Shown here: positions 26,737-34,874 of the stretch, piece after piece
Layout: each line of letters opens with the position of its first letter
Position numbering within the stretch: the first letter of the stretch is position 1
Assembly: GCA_022820665.1 (NCBI GenBank)
Contig: JAJEFB010000004.1
Span: 124,870-188,869 of the forward strand
DNA length: 64,000 nucleotides
Direction: 5' to 3'
From: Anaerolineae bacterium
GTDB lineage: Bacteria > Chloroflexota > Anaerolineae > Aggregatilineales > Phototrophicaceae
The notes under the pieces: generated by a model
Told to the model about the DNA's origin: nothing
The model's database searches: none
What the model saw: only the letters and a program-made list of their open reading frames with translations
Program-made: the position numbers and the translations under genes

Positions 26737-28326
26737 ATGAGCATAATCGTACGGCGTCTGCACCGCGGATTAATGTTGGCGGCATCCTTGGCTCTGCTCT
26801 CATCATTTCTGGTTTACCTGCTTTATGCCATCAATTTGATACCATTCCCTTTTGACTACGACCAGGGAGAGGGCTTCGAACTACAGGACACCGTTCTGTT
26901 CAGCCAAGGGCAGTTGCCCTACCGCGACACCGAAGTCTACCCCTTTTATTCGAGCAATTATCCGCCGCTCTATCATATGCTGGCAGCCCCTTTGGTCTGG
27001 ATCTTTGGTCCCGCCTACTGGTACGGCCGCATGTTGAGCTTTCTCGCTTCGCTCGCATCCGCCTGTGCCATCGGATACGCGGTGTATCGCGACGGTCATA
27101 GACATCTTTGGCTGGCCGCCTTGTCCGGCTTGGCTTTTCTCGCGTCCAATTTCGTATATCACATTGGTCCCTTATTCCGCCAGCATACGCTGATGGTCGC
27201 TCTCGAGACGGCCGCGATCGTGATTCTGGCGCGCGCTTTCCCGCAGCGCGACCAACGAGGAATCGCTTGCGGACTGCTCTTATTGATCTGTGCCGGATAT
27301 ACCAAGCAGCTGGCCGCGATCACAGCGGTGGCGGCATTGGCGTGGATGTTTTTGCGGCAACCCCGCGCCGCGCTGCGCTGGGCGGTGGGATTCATCGGGT
27401 TGGGCGCTTTGATCTTCCTCTGGCTGAATCTGGCTTCCGACGGTCACTGGTGGACGCAAGCGATCGTCGCCAATGTCAACCAATTCCACCCTTTTCAAGC
27501 CTTTGGCTTGTTTGTCTTGTGGTTCCAACTGCATGGATTCCTGCTGGTCCCCGCCGGACTGCTGATGTTCTATGAAACATATTTCGACCGGCTATCAATC
27601 TACGCGATCTGGTTTTTCTTCGCCGCGCTCTTCGGCGGAATCGCTTCCGGCACCTGGGGCGCGGGCGACAGCTATTTCACCACCTCGATAGCCGCCGCAT
27701 GTATCCTCAGCGGCATTTGCCTCTCACGCAGCGTGAAGGGGGCTTGGCGGTCTCCACCCTGGCTGCAACGAGTTTTGGGACAAGTCGACGGCGTCGCTTG
27801 GCCGATCCTGCTGCTTGCACCGCTGCTCTATTTTGGATATGCGCGCGCGACGCTAAAAATGCCTACACAAGGAGCCTTCGCGCCTCTGGCGAATTTGCTG
27901 CGAGTCGAGCCAAATACGCGCGAGTCGTTTTATGATTCCGCTTCATATGACGTGCCGGGTTACGCTAACATCGGTTTCTTCGTCTCCGAGGAGGACGAAG
28001 CAGCGGGCCGGCGCATCGCGGATCTGATAACGCAAAGCGACCGTCCCGTCTTGAGCGAAGACGCGGGCTTCGCCTTCGCGGCAGGTCGCGACATCGTGTC
28101 CAATCCAACACAATTGCGCAATCTGTATCTGGCCGGCTCGTTCCGGGGAGACCGGCTAATCGAGATGATCGAGACAACTCAATTCGGCTTGGTGATACTG
28201 CGGGCGCAGTTTTATCCGACGCCGGTTTTGGAAGCGATCGGCCGCACCTATGAGCGTTGGCAGACCATTCGCATGAATAGATTTGACTACCTGATCTTGC
28301 GCCCGAAGTCCGGCGCGACTGAATAG
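26737..28326 (+). CDS. polytopic membrane protein, GT-C glycosyltransferase-like
   Basis: 529 residues with about ten membrane segments. The first is at residues 12-33, followed by an extracytoplasmic loop with YDQGEGFELQD and YSSNYPPLYHML. An acidic pair in this first loop and the tyrosine/proline-rich segment are characteristic of the GT-C fold (PMT/ArnT relatives) that uses polyprenyl-phosphate sugars. The C-terminal third is soluble. The donor and acceptor are unknown. It lies 6 bp after the small membrane protein and 16 bp before the deacetylase-like gene. Confidence 0.6.
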   Translation: MSIIVRRLHRGLMLAASLALLSSFLVYLLYAINLIPFPFDYDQGEGFELQDTVLFSQGQLPYRDTEVYPFYSSNYPPLYHMLAAPLVWIFGPAYWYGRMLSFLASLASACAIGYAVYRDGHRHLWLAALSGLAFLASNFVYHIGPLFRQHTLMVALETAAIVILARAFPQRDQRGIACGLLLLICAGYTKQLAAITAVAALAWMFLRQPRAALRWAVGFIGLGALIFLWLNLASDGHWWTQAIVANVNQFHPFQAFGLFVLWFQLHGFLLVPAGLLMFYETYFDRLSIYAIWFFFAALFGGIASGTWGAGDSYFTTSIAAACILSGICLSRSVKGAWRSPPWLQRVLGQVDGVAWPILLLAPLLYFGYARATLKMPTQGAFAPLANLLRVEPNTRESFYDSASYDVPGYANIGFFVSEEDEAAGRRIADLITQSDRPVLSEDAGFAFAAGRDIVSNPTQLRNLYLAGSFRGDRLIEMIETTQFGLVILRAQFYPTPVLEAIGRTYERWQTIRMNRFDYLILRPKSGATE

Positions 28327-28342
28327 CTGTACGGAGGGACCC

Positions 28343-29377
28343 ATGACAACCGCCTGCCTGACGCATCCGAGCTTTACCGAACACGATTTCCCGCGGCATC
28401 CCGAACATGCCGGGCGCATCCAGGCGGTTTGGTCGGCTCTGCAAGCCGCTGGATTGGCCGATCAACTCCTTGAACTGGCTCCCCCTTCCGCCACTGACGA
28501 ACAGATACTGGCGGTTCACAGTGTCGAGCATCTGCAAAGGCTGCTTGATATCAGCCAGACAAATCGCATGGTCTTGATTGACCAGGACACCTACGCCCTC
28601 CCCTGTTCGCTGGATGTCAGTCGCTTGGCGGCCGGCGCCGTGATCGGCGCGGTCGACGCCGTTTGCGCTGGAGAGGTCGACAATGCGATGGCGATCGTCC
28701 GGCCGCCGGGCCACCACGCGACACCCGACCGGCAGATGGGCTTCTGCCTGCTGAACAATGTCGCCATCGGCGCGCGCCACGCGCTGACAAAGCATCAATT
28801 GAAGCGGGTCATGATTCTTGATTACGACGTGCATCATGGCAATGGCACGCAAGACATCTTTTACAGCAATCCAGCGGTTTTGTTCCTGTCAATTCACCAA
28901 AGTCCCTATTATCCGGGCAGCGGGAGTCTCGACGAGGTCGGCGAGTCCGCAGGACAAGGCACAACATTAAACATACCTGTATCAGCCGGGCACGGCGACC
29001 AGTCCTATCGGCTCATATTTGAACAGGTAGTGATACCGGCGACTGAGCGCTTCAGGCCGGACCTGATGCTAATCTCGGTCGGCTTTGACGCGCATTGGGC
29101 CGATCCGCTGGCTGGCATGCGCTTGAGCCTGGGCGGTTATGACTGGCTGGCGCGGGAGTGCCTGAAGCTGGCGAAGCAAGTCTGTGCCGGGAAGATCGTA
29201 TTCCTGATGGAAGGCGGCTACGATTTGAAAGCGCTGTCTCATGGTTGGTGCAATATCGCGCGCGCGCTGCTGGATTGGGAGGAATTGAGCGATCCCTACG
29301 GCGCGGCAACGGAAGGCGCTTCGGCTCGCGACATTCAAACCTTGATAGATCGCGTCCGGGCAATTCACGGCATTTAG
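28343..29377 (+). CDS. histone deacetylase family protein (class II/AcuC-AphA-like)
   Basis: 344 residues, a single arginase-deacetylase fold domain. N-terminal [15 protein letters not shown] is typical. Active-site segments are IVRPPGHHA near 118, [15 protein letters not shown] near 160 (zinc ligands Asp and His) and [15 protein letters not shown] near 246 (third ligand Asp). Likely substrates are small acetylated amines or acetyl-lysine proteins; bacterial members are often acetylpolyamine or acetoin-related enzymes. GGAGGG precedes the ATG. The stop overlaps the convergent uvrB stop by 4 bp. Confidence 0.9.
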   Translation: MTTACLTHPSFTEHDFPRHPEHAGRIQAVWSALQAAGLADQLLELAPPSATDEQILAVHSVEHLQRLLDISQTNRMVLIDQDTYALPCSLDVSRLAAGAVIGAVDAVCAGEVDNAMAIVRPPGHHATPDRQMGFCLLNNVAIGARHALTKHQLKRVMILDYDVHHGNGTQDIFYSNPAVLFLSIHQSPYYPGSGSLDEVGESAGQGTTLNIPVSAGHGDQSYRLIFEQVVIPATERFRPDLMLISVGFDAHWADPLAGMRLSLGGYDWLARECLKLAKQVCAGKIVFLMEGGYDLKALSHGWCNIARALLDWEELSDPYGAATEGASARDIQTLIDRVRAIHGI

Positions 29378-31395
29378 GTCAACAGCAGGTCGCCCTCGGC
29401 TCCACCCGCCACCAGCAAACTGCTGCGCAAATCGAAGACCTGATCCCGCAATGCCGCCGCCTTTTCAAATTCCAGCGCTTGGGCCGCCTTCTGCATTTCC
29501 TTTTCCAGTTCTTCAATCATTTTCTCGAGTTCGTCGGCAGGCAGCCCCAGCAAGCCCTCATCCAGCGTCGCGGTCTCCACTTTATCTTCACCCTCAACCG
29601 AACGCAAGCGGTCGGTTATGTCCTGAATATCTTTGACGATTTGTTGTGGTTCGATGCCATTTTCCAGGTTGAACGTTTCTTGCTTGACGCGGCGTCGGTC
29701 CGTCTCGTTGATTGCGGCTGCCATCGCCGGCGTCATCTGATCCGCATACATGATCACTTTGCCCTCAATATGACGCGCGGCGCGCCCAATCGTTTGTATC
29801 AGCGCCGGCTCCGAGCGTAGGAAACCCGCCTTGTCGGCATCCAGGATAGCCACCAGCGAGACCTCCGGCAGATCCAAGCCCTCTCGCAAGAGATTGATGC
29901 CCACCACAACATCGTAGACGCCCATGCGCAGATCGCGCAAGATTTCAACGCGCTCCAGCGTATCAACTTCCGCATGCAGATATTGCCCTTTGATGCCGAG
30001 TTCGTTCAAGTATCCCGCCAGTTCTTCGGACATGCGCTGCGTCAATGTGGTGACCAGAACACGTTGTCCCATCTTTACGCGCAAGGCGATTTCCTGCAGC
30101 AAATCGTCGATCTGACCGTCGATAGGACGCACGTCGATCTGCGGGTCGACAATGCCGGTTGGCCGAATGATTTGCTCCGCGACCTTTTGCGAATGTTCAT
30201 GCTCGTATGGACCCGGAGTCGCGCTGGTGTATATCGTCTGCCCGACCCGTTGTTCGAACTCATTGAACTTCAGAGGCCGGTTATCCAAAGCGCTGGGCAA
30301 GCGGAAGCCATAATCAATCAGAACCTGTTTGCGGTGGCGGTCGCCGTTGTACATGCCGCGGATCTGGGGCAAGGTCATGTGGCTTTCGTCGATAATCAGC
30401 AGGTGATCATCGGGCAAGTAGTCAATCAAGGTGAAGGGCGCGCTGCCGGGCGGACGCCGATCAAAATGCCGCGAATAGTTCTCGATGCCGGTCGTGAAAC
30501 CCACCTCGCGCAGCATTTCTACGTCATAGCGCGTGCGTTGCTCGATTCTTTGAGCCTCGATCAGTTTGTCTTCGCCCTTGAAATACTTGATTTGTTCTTC
30601 CAGTTCCACTTCGATGTCGCCAATAGCCTCGCGGATATGCTCCTCGTCGGTGATGTATTCGCGCGCCGGGAAAATGGTCACCAGTTCGTGCGTATGTATT
30701 ACTTCCATAGTCAAAGGATGAAACTCGATGATCTTTTCGATTTCATCGCCCCATAGATAGATACGGTAAGCCATTTCCGAGTAGCCCGGCACAATCTCCA
30801 ATGTATCGCCGCGCGCGCGAAAGGTGCCGCGCCGCAGCTCCAAATCGTTGCGCGTATACTGAATCCGCACCAGATCGCGCAGAATCCGCTCGCGCCGAAT
30901 CTCGTCCCCGACTTTCAATTCAACCGACATCTTGCGCCAGTTGACCGGATCGCCCAAGCCGTAAATGCAAGAGACTGAGGCCACGATCAGCACATCGCGC
31001 CGCGAAAACAGGGAAGCCGTCGCCGACAAGCGCAAGCGCTCAATCTGTTCATTGATATCGGTGGACTTTTCGATGTACAAGTCGTGGCGCGGCACATAGG
31101 CTTCCGGCTGATAATAGTCATAGTAGCTGACGAAGTATTCGATGGCGTTGCTGGGGAACAAGCGCTTGAATTCAGCGTAGAGCTGCGCAGCCAGTGTCTT
31201 GTTATGCGCCATCACCAAGGTCGGGCGCTGGGTCACCTGAACGATATTCGCCACGGTAAAGGTTTTCCCGGTGCCGGTGGCGCCAAGCAAGGTCTGATGT
31301 CGGTGTCCCCGCTGCAAACCATTGAGAAGGTCGTCGATAGCGGTTGGCTGATCGCCGGTCGGCTCGAAGGGAGATTCCAGTTGAAAATCGGGCAT
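29374..31395 (-). CDS. uvrB: excinuclease ABC subunit B
   Basis: 673 residues, full length. UvrB is the damage-verifying helicase-like subunit of nucleotide excision repair. Walker A is [13 protein letters not shown] near residue 40. The beta-hairpin segment is [20 protein letters not shown] near 94. The helicase motifs include [10 protein letters not shown] and [14 protein letters not shown], then [10 protein letters not shown]. The C-terminal UVR motif, [20 protein letters not shown], binds UvrC. It is monocistronic and convergent with the deacetylase-like gene. Confidence 0.98.
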   Translation of the reverse strand: MPDFQLESPFEPTGDQPTAIDDLLNGLQRGHRHQTLLGATGTGKTFTVANIVQVTQRPTLVMAHNKTLAAQLYAEFKRLFPSNAIEYFVSYYDYYQPEAYVPRHDLYIEKSTDINEQIERLRLSATASLFSRRDVLIVASVSCIYGLGDPVNWRKMSVELKVGDEIRRERILRDLVRIQYTRNDLELRRGTFRARGDTLEIVPGYSEMAYRIYLWGDEIEKIIEFHPLTMEVIHTHELVTIFPAREYITDEEHIREAIGDIEVELEEQIKYFKGEDKLIEAQRIEQRTRYDVEMLREVGFTTGIENYSRHFDRRPPGSAPFTLIDYLPDDHLLIIDESHMTLPQIRGMYNGDRHRKQVLIDYGFRLPSALDNRPLKFNEFEQRVGQTIYTSATPGPYEHEHSQKVAEQIIRPTGIVDPQIDVRPIDGQIDDLLQEIALRVKMGQRVLVTTLTQRMSEELAGYLNELGIKGQYLHAEVDTLERVEILRDLRMGVYDVVVGINLLREGLDLPEVSLVAILDADKAGFLRSEPALIQTIGRAARHIEGKVIMYADQMTPAMAAAINETDRRRVKQETFNLENGIEPQQIVKDIQDITDRLRSVEGEDKVETATLDEGLLGLPADELEKMIEELEKEMQKAAQALEFEKAAALRDQVFDLRSSLLVAGGAEGDLLLT

Positions 31396-31490
31396 TTTGG
31401 CTTCAGCTCCCCTTTCAGAACAGGCGTTCGATCCGACTTTCAGTATAGTCCAATTCCAGGTCCGATTTCAAGGCAAAACATGGGAAATCC

Positions 31491-31690
31491 AGGGCAATCG
31501 CTTCAAAATCATTTTGTGTCGAATCGCCCCATAAATCATCCAAACAGGCGGCTTTTGCCCTTGAAATGCCCCCTTGGCTTACCTTTGAGATACCCTAGTT
31601 CTACCTCCAAATTTCATAAGTGTATCGACACCGTATAGATACAGTCTGTTTTTTCGGAGGATATTTTTTAGAGTCCGGCGGTGAAGGCGG
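31491..31690 (+). repeat. ~200-bp dispersed element, copy A
   Basis: It begins AGGGCAATCGCTTCAAAATC and ends near GAGTCCGGCGGTGAAG. An inverted copy is at 57205-57403, matching at most positions with scattered substitutions and a few one-base gaps. Shared internal landmarks are GGCTTTTGCCCTTGAAA, CCCTAGTTCTA and ACACCGTATAGATACAGTCT. No transposase or coding frame is evident, so it resembles a MITE or another non-autonomous repeat. The rest of the 31396-31909 gap holds a tandem AAATAGGCGG doublet (31691-31710) and nothing else recognised. Confidence 0.75.
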
Positions 31691-31909
31691 AAATAGGCGG
31701 AAATAGGCGGAGGGCATCGGCCGGGGACCGAGATTGAGAGCTTGCGATGATTGATCCATAGAGGGAGCATATCATCATTTTGAGCGAAAAGGAAGAACAA
31801 ATGTTCATGGTTTTCAAATTTGCCCCGCGATTGCGATATATCGCTATTGACAAGCTCCTTCCGTAATGTTAGCATCATGGTACGCGACGATTTCTGTTGC
31901 GAAAAACGT

Positions 31910-31981
31910 TGCGGGGTGGAGCAGTGGTAGCTCATCGGGCTCATAACCCGAAGGTCGTTGGTTCGAATCCAGCCCCCGCTA
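31910..31981 (+). tRNA. initiator tRNA-fMet (CAU)
   Basis: A 72-nt cloverleaf: acceptor TGCGGGG/CCCCGCT, D-arm GAGC-AGTGGTA-GCTC, anticodon arm TCGGG-CTCATAA-CCCGA, T-arm GTTGG-TTCGAAT-CCAGC, discriminator A. Three consecutive G-C pairs next to the anticodon loop mark an initiator. Position 1-72 is unpaired, as initiators require, but as U-U rather than the common C-A. CCA is not encoded. Confidence 0.9.
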
Positions 31982-31985
31982 CTCT

Positions 31986-32059
31986 GCTGATGTAGCTCAG
32001 TTGGTTAGAGCGCACGACTCATAATCGTGAGGTCGGAAGTTCAAGTCTTCCCATCAGCA
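31986..32059 (+). tRNA. elongator tRNA-Met (CAU)
   Basis: A 74-nt cloverleaf: acceptor GCTGATG/CATCAGC, D-arm starting TAGCTCAGTTGGTTAGAGC, anticodon arm CACGA-CTCATAA-TCGTG, T-arm GGAAG-TTCAAGT-CTTCC, discriminator A. The body resembles elongator tRNA-Met, although a tRNA-Ile with lysidine at CAU cannot be fully excluded. It lies 4 bp after the initiator tRNA, so they share a transcript. Confidence 0.88.
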
Positions 32060-32069
32060 CCTGGATCGA

Positions 32070-32092
32070 GATCCCGCGTCGGGGTCTTTTTT
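32070..32092 (+). terminator. terminator of the tRNA-Met pair
   Basis: GATCCCG-CGT-CGGGGTC is followed by TTTTTT, eleven bases after the second tRNA. Confidence 0.85.
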
Positions 32093-32193
32093 GTTGCCCA
32101 TCCTCATTTGATGTATTAAAACAGATGTGCTAATATTTGTCTAGTTGAGCGCATAGTGTTTGCGCGCATTTGCTTGATTGGTGGAGAGCGCAA

Positions 32194-32616
32194 ATGAAAC
32201 GCCTAGACCTGTTGCTGAAAATCATCGCAGCTGCCGACGGAGAAAAGGTCACGCCTGCTCAGTTGCAGAAAGTGGCGTTCTTGGTTGGCATGGAATTCCC
32301 GCAGGAAGTACCTAGCGACTATTACGAGTTCGAGAAGTACGATTATGGTCCATTCTCTGCCGATGTTTATCGAGACGCCGAACAGCTTGATCGCGAAGGC
32401 AAGATAATGATCTCGGTGCATCAGCGCGGCGGCTGGAGAGAATACGCAGCTACGGTGAAAGGAAGCAGGATCGACTTTAATGATATTTCGGAGGGAATGA
32501 CGTCCTTTATTGAGGATAAAGTCAGTTGGGCTCGGAGATTGAGCTTTCAGCAACTCGTGAGAGAAGTGTATAGACAGTTTCCTGAATACCGAGAAAACAG
32601 CGTGTTTCAAGGCTAG
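32194..32616 (+). CDS. SocA/Panacea-like (DUF4065-type) protein
   Basis: 140 residues. LQKVAFLVG (about 24-32) and YYEFEKYDYGPFSADVYRDA (about 43-62) resemble the LQKLLYFA...YGPV.P.VY core of the SocA/GepA/Panacea family, known mainly as toxin-neutralising domains and proteolysis adaptors. The remainder is a small alpha/beta region ending in a helical LSFQQLVREVYRQFPEY. The ATG at 32194 has GGAGAG upstream; a TTG at 32170 is less likely. It lies 7 bp before a proteasome-type hydrolase and together they form an AT-richer islet just downstream of the tRNA-Met pair. The family assignment is by motif, not by search. Confidence 0.6.
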   Translation: MKRLDLLLKIIAAADGEKVTPAQLQKVAFLVGMEFPQEVPSDYYEFEKYDYGPFSADVYRDAEQLDREGKIMISVHQRGGWREYAATVKGSRIDFNDISEGMTSFIEDKVSWARRLSFQQLVREVYRQFPEYRENSVFQG

Positions 32617-32623
32617 GTACGCA

Positions 32624-33318
32624 ATGACTCTTATCATCGGAGTCAAATGCAGTGATGGGATTGTCGTTGGCGGCGATTCCATCATTACATACGGGAGTCC
32701 CGAGACGTATTCCGCAATTGAACAAGAGATTAGTAGCAAGATAACAATTGAAGCCAACGATGTCATTGTTGCTTATTCCGGCGCAGTTGGCATGAGACGT
32801 CAAGACAATTGTGGTCCGAGATTGAACCCGCGCTTCGACGTGCTCATGCAATGGCTCAACTCGTAGGTGACCAGGCCCTCGATAGTATTTGGTTCAATTT
32901 TCTCGTTGCCCTACCTCTAAATGACCAATCCGAACTTCTATGCTTTGACGAACAAGCCCAGTCGGAAATGATAACAGTTGACTTACCCTTTGTCGCGATA
33001 GGTAGCGGACAAGCCATAGCGTTACCATTCCTTGCATTTGTGAAGCGCGTAATGTGGAAGGATTCAGCGCCAAAGACTTTAGGTGACGGTATTTTTGCAG
33101 TCTTGTGGACACTCCAGCATGTCATCAAAGTAAATGCCGGCATCAGTGTAGGCGGCGAGCTGACGATAGCGATATTGCAGAAGCAACAAGGTATCTGGAA
33201 GGCAGAAATGCTTGATGATTATGTCCTCGACGAACACAAACAGGCAATACGCGCTGCGGAATCGGCGTTGCGAAATCACCGGGATACTTTCAACCCTAAT
33301 GCAAGCAACGACGATTAG
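32624..33318 (+). pseudogene. proteasome-type Ntn-hydrolase, frameshifted
   Basis: The N-terminus MTLIIGVKCSDGIVVGGDS matches a proteasome beta-subunit. After Met removal Thr is residue 1, GGDS places Asp at position 17 as in the catalytic triad, and SSKITIEANDVIVAYSGAVG fits the Lys33 and following strand region, with Lys at 38. The frame then runs off into RRQDNCGPRLNP and stops at 32864-32866. A +2 frame resumes at about 32806 with QLWSEIEPALRRAHAMAQL and continues to 33318 (VNAGISVGGELTIAIL). Joined, it would be about 230 residues, normal for a beta-type subunit. The break is near 32798-32806. It may be a real mutation, a sequencing error or recoding. Confidence 0.7.
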
Positions 33319-33414
33319 TGTCCTGCCACGGAAAGAAACGCTGTTTTGCGGATCCCGCGGGTATTTGCCATCATCTTGTATAGCTGGGAACTGAAATTCC
33401 AGGCGACACGATGA

Positions 33415-34656
33415 TCAAGCTTCCAATCGCAACAAATCCTCAATTGTCTCCCGCCGCCGACTAAGCGACCAACTATCCCCTGCGACCGCCACAACCGCCT
33501 CAGCGGGCCGCGCCCGGCTATTGTAATTGCTCGCCATTGCCATGCCATAGGCGCCGGCTGTCATGATCGCGACCTGATCGCCAACCTGCAGCCGCGCCAT
33601 CTCTCGATCTATTGCCAGCACATCGGTCGATTCGCAGACCGGTCCTACAACCTGCGCCAGCACCCGTTCGTCATTTGACTGAACAAGCGGAACGATTTCG
33701 TGCTGCGCGCCGTATAGTGCCGGACGGATCAATTCGGTCATGCTGGCGTCGACGATATAGAAGGTCTTGCCCGCCAGTTCTTTCACATAAAGGACCGTGG
33801 CGACCAGAATACCGGCATCGGCAACGATTGCTCTTCCCGGCTCCAGCAAGACCTGATAGCCATGCAGATGAGGCGCGATCCTGTTGACGAGATTTTCAAG
33901 AGATGGGATCGGCTGATCGTGTCTGTAGGCAACGGGAAAGCCGCCGCCCAGGTTTATCGTGTGAATTTCTGGATAGGGGATGATCAACTGTTTCGTCTTC
34001 GCTAGCGCCTGAACAGTCGCAGCGGAGTCGGCAAGCTGGCTGCCGATATGCACGTGGATGCCGCAGACGCTGAGACAAGGAAAGCGTTCGGACTGTTCAA
34101 GCGCGTCGCCGATCGCCCCCGCAGTCAAGCCGAACTTCGCGCCGCCGTGCCCGGTAGATATGTGCGGGTGGGTATTGGCGCTTACCTCGGGATTGAAACG
34201 CAGCGCCACTTGCGCCTTTTCCCTTCCAATAGATGACGCCGCTTCATTTATGTATTGCAGTTCCAGCTCATTCTCGACATTAAACCAACCGACGCCTCGT
34301 TCAACCGCAGACGCGATTTCCGCGGCTGTCTTGCCGACCCCCGCGAAAACGATGTCTTGAGCAGCCGCCCCGGCATGCAGCGCGCGAGCGATCTCACCGC
34401 CGCTCACCGCGTCGATGCCGGCGCCCTCGTCAACCAGCGTCCGCAGGATTGCCGCGTTGCTATTGGCTTTTGCGCTGTAATGGATGCGCGCGCCGACCGA
34501 TTCAAAGGCGGCCTTCAAGCGCCGGTAATTCTCTTGAATACGCTTGAGACTGTACAGGTAAAGCGGTGTCTCCAACTCCCGCGCGATGGCGTCCACGGGC
34601 AAATCGTCGATCATCAGCCGAGTATCGACGACGCGAATCGAACTGTTGAAGACCAT
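33415..34656 (-). CDS. lysA: diaminopimelate decarboxylase
   Basis: 413 residues. This PLP fold III decarboxylase converts meso-diaminopimelate to lysine. The PLP lysine is in IHYSAKANSN near residue 62. HPHISTGHGGAKFGL near 165 and the phosphate loop NLGGGFPV near 232 are family signatures. The catalytic Cys of the other subunit is in VGPVCESTDVLA near 337, and GAYGMAMASNYNSRARPAE closes the domain. The gene stands alone between the two-gene islet and tRNA-Asp. Confidence 0.95.
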   Translation of the reverse strand: MVFNSSIRVVDTRLMIDDLPVDAIARELETPLYLYSLKRIQENYRRLKAAFESVGARIHYSAKANSNAAILRTLVDEGAGIDAVSGGEIARALHAGAAAQDIVFAGVGKTAAEIASAVERGVGWFNVENELELQYINEAASSIGREKAQVALRFNPEVSANTHPHISTGHGGAKFGLTAGAIGDALEQSERFPCLSVCGIHVHIGSQLADSAATVQALAKTKQLIIPYPEIHTINLGGGFPVAYRHDQPIPSLENLVNRIAPHLHGYQVLLEPGRAIVADAGILVATVLYVKELAGKTFYIVDASMTELIRPALYGAQHEIVPLVQSNDERVLAQVVGPVCESTDVLAIDREMARLQVGDQVAIMTAGAYGMAMASNYNSRARPAEAVVAVAGDSWSLSRRRETIEDLLRLEA

Positions 34657-34702
34657 AAGACCTGCTCGCTACATCGAGTTTTCCAGCAGTTTCGCGCATA
34701 AT

Positions 34703-34732
34703 AAAAAAGGAGACATAGTCGCTATGTCTCCT
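34703..34732 (-). terminator. terminator of tRNA-Asp
   Basis: On the minus strand AGGAGACATAG-CGA-CTATGTCTCCT (11 bp, 3-base loop) is followed by TTTTT, six bases after the tRNA 3' end. Confidence 0.9.
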
Positions 34733-34737
34733 AGCTG

Positions 34738-34810
34738 CGGGAGCGACGGGATTTGAACCCGCGATCTCCGGCTTGACAGGCCGGCATGTTAACCGCTACA
34801 CCACGCCCCC
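34738..34810 (-). tRNA. tRNA-Asp (GUC)
   Basis: A 73-nt cloverleaf on the minus strand: acceptor GGGGGCG/CGCTCCC, D-arm GTGT-AGCGGTTA-ACAT, anticodon arm CCGGC-CTGTCAA-GCCGG, T-arm GCGGG-TTCAAAT-CCCGT, discriminator G as expected for Asp. CCA is not encoded. Confidence 0.95.
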
Positions 34811-34874
34811 GTATACTCAAGTTACGTTATCATTTGCCACAAACACTGTCAAGGTTAGATTGAGTCGGGGTTAG

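Noticed and set aside
31986..32059. tRNA-Ile with lysidine-modified CAU
   Set aside because: The body resembles elongator tRNA-Met and the gene pairs with an initiator tRNA; modification cannot be seen, so Met is preferred without being proven.
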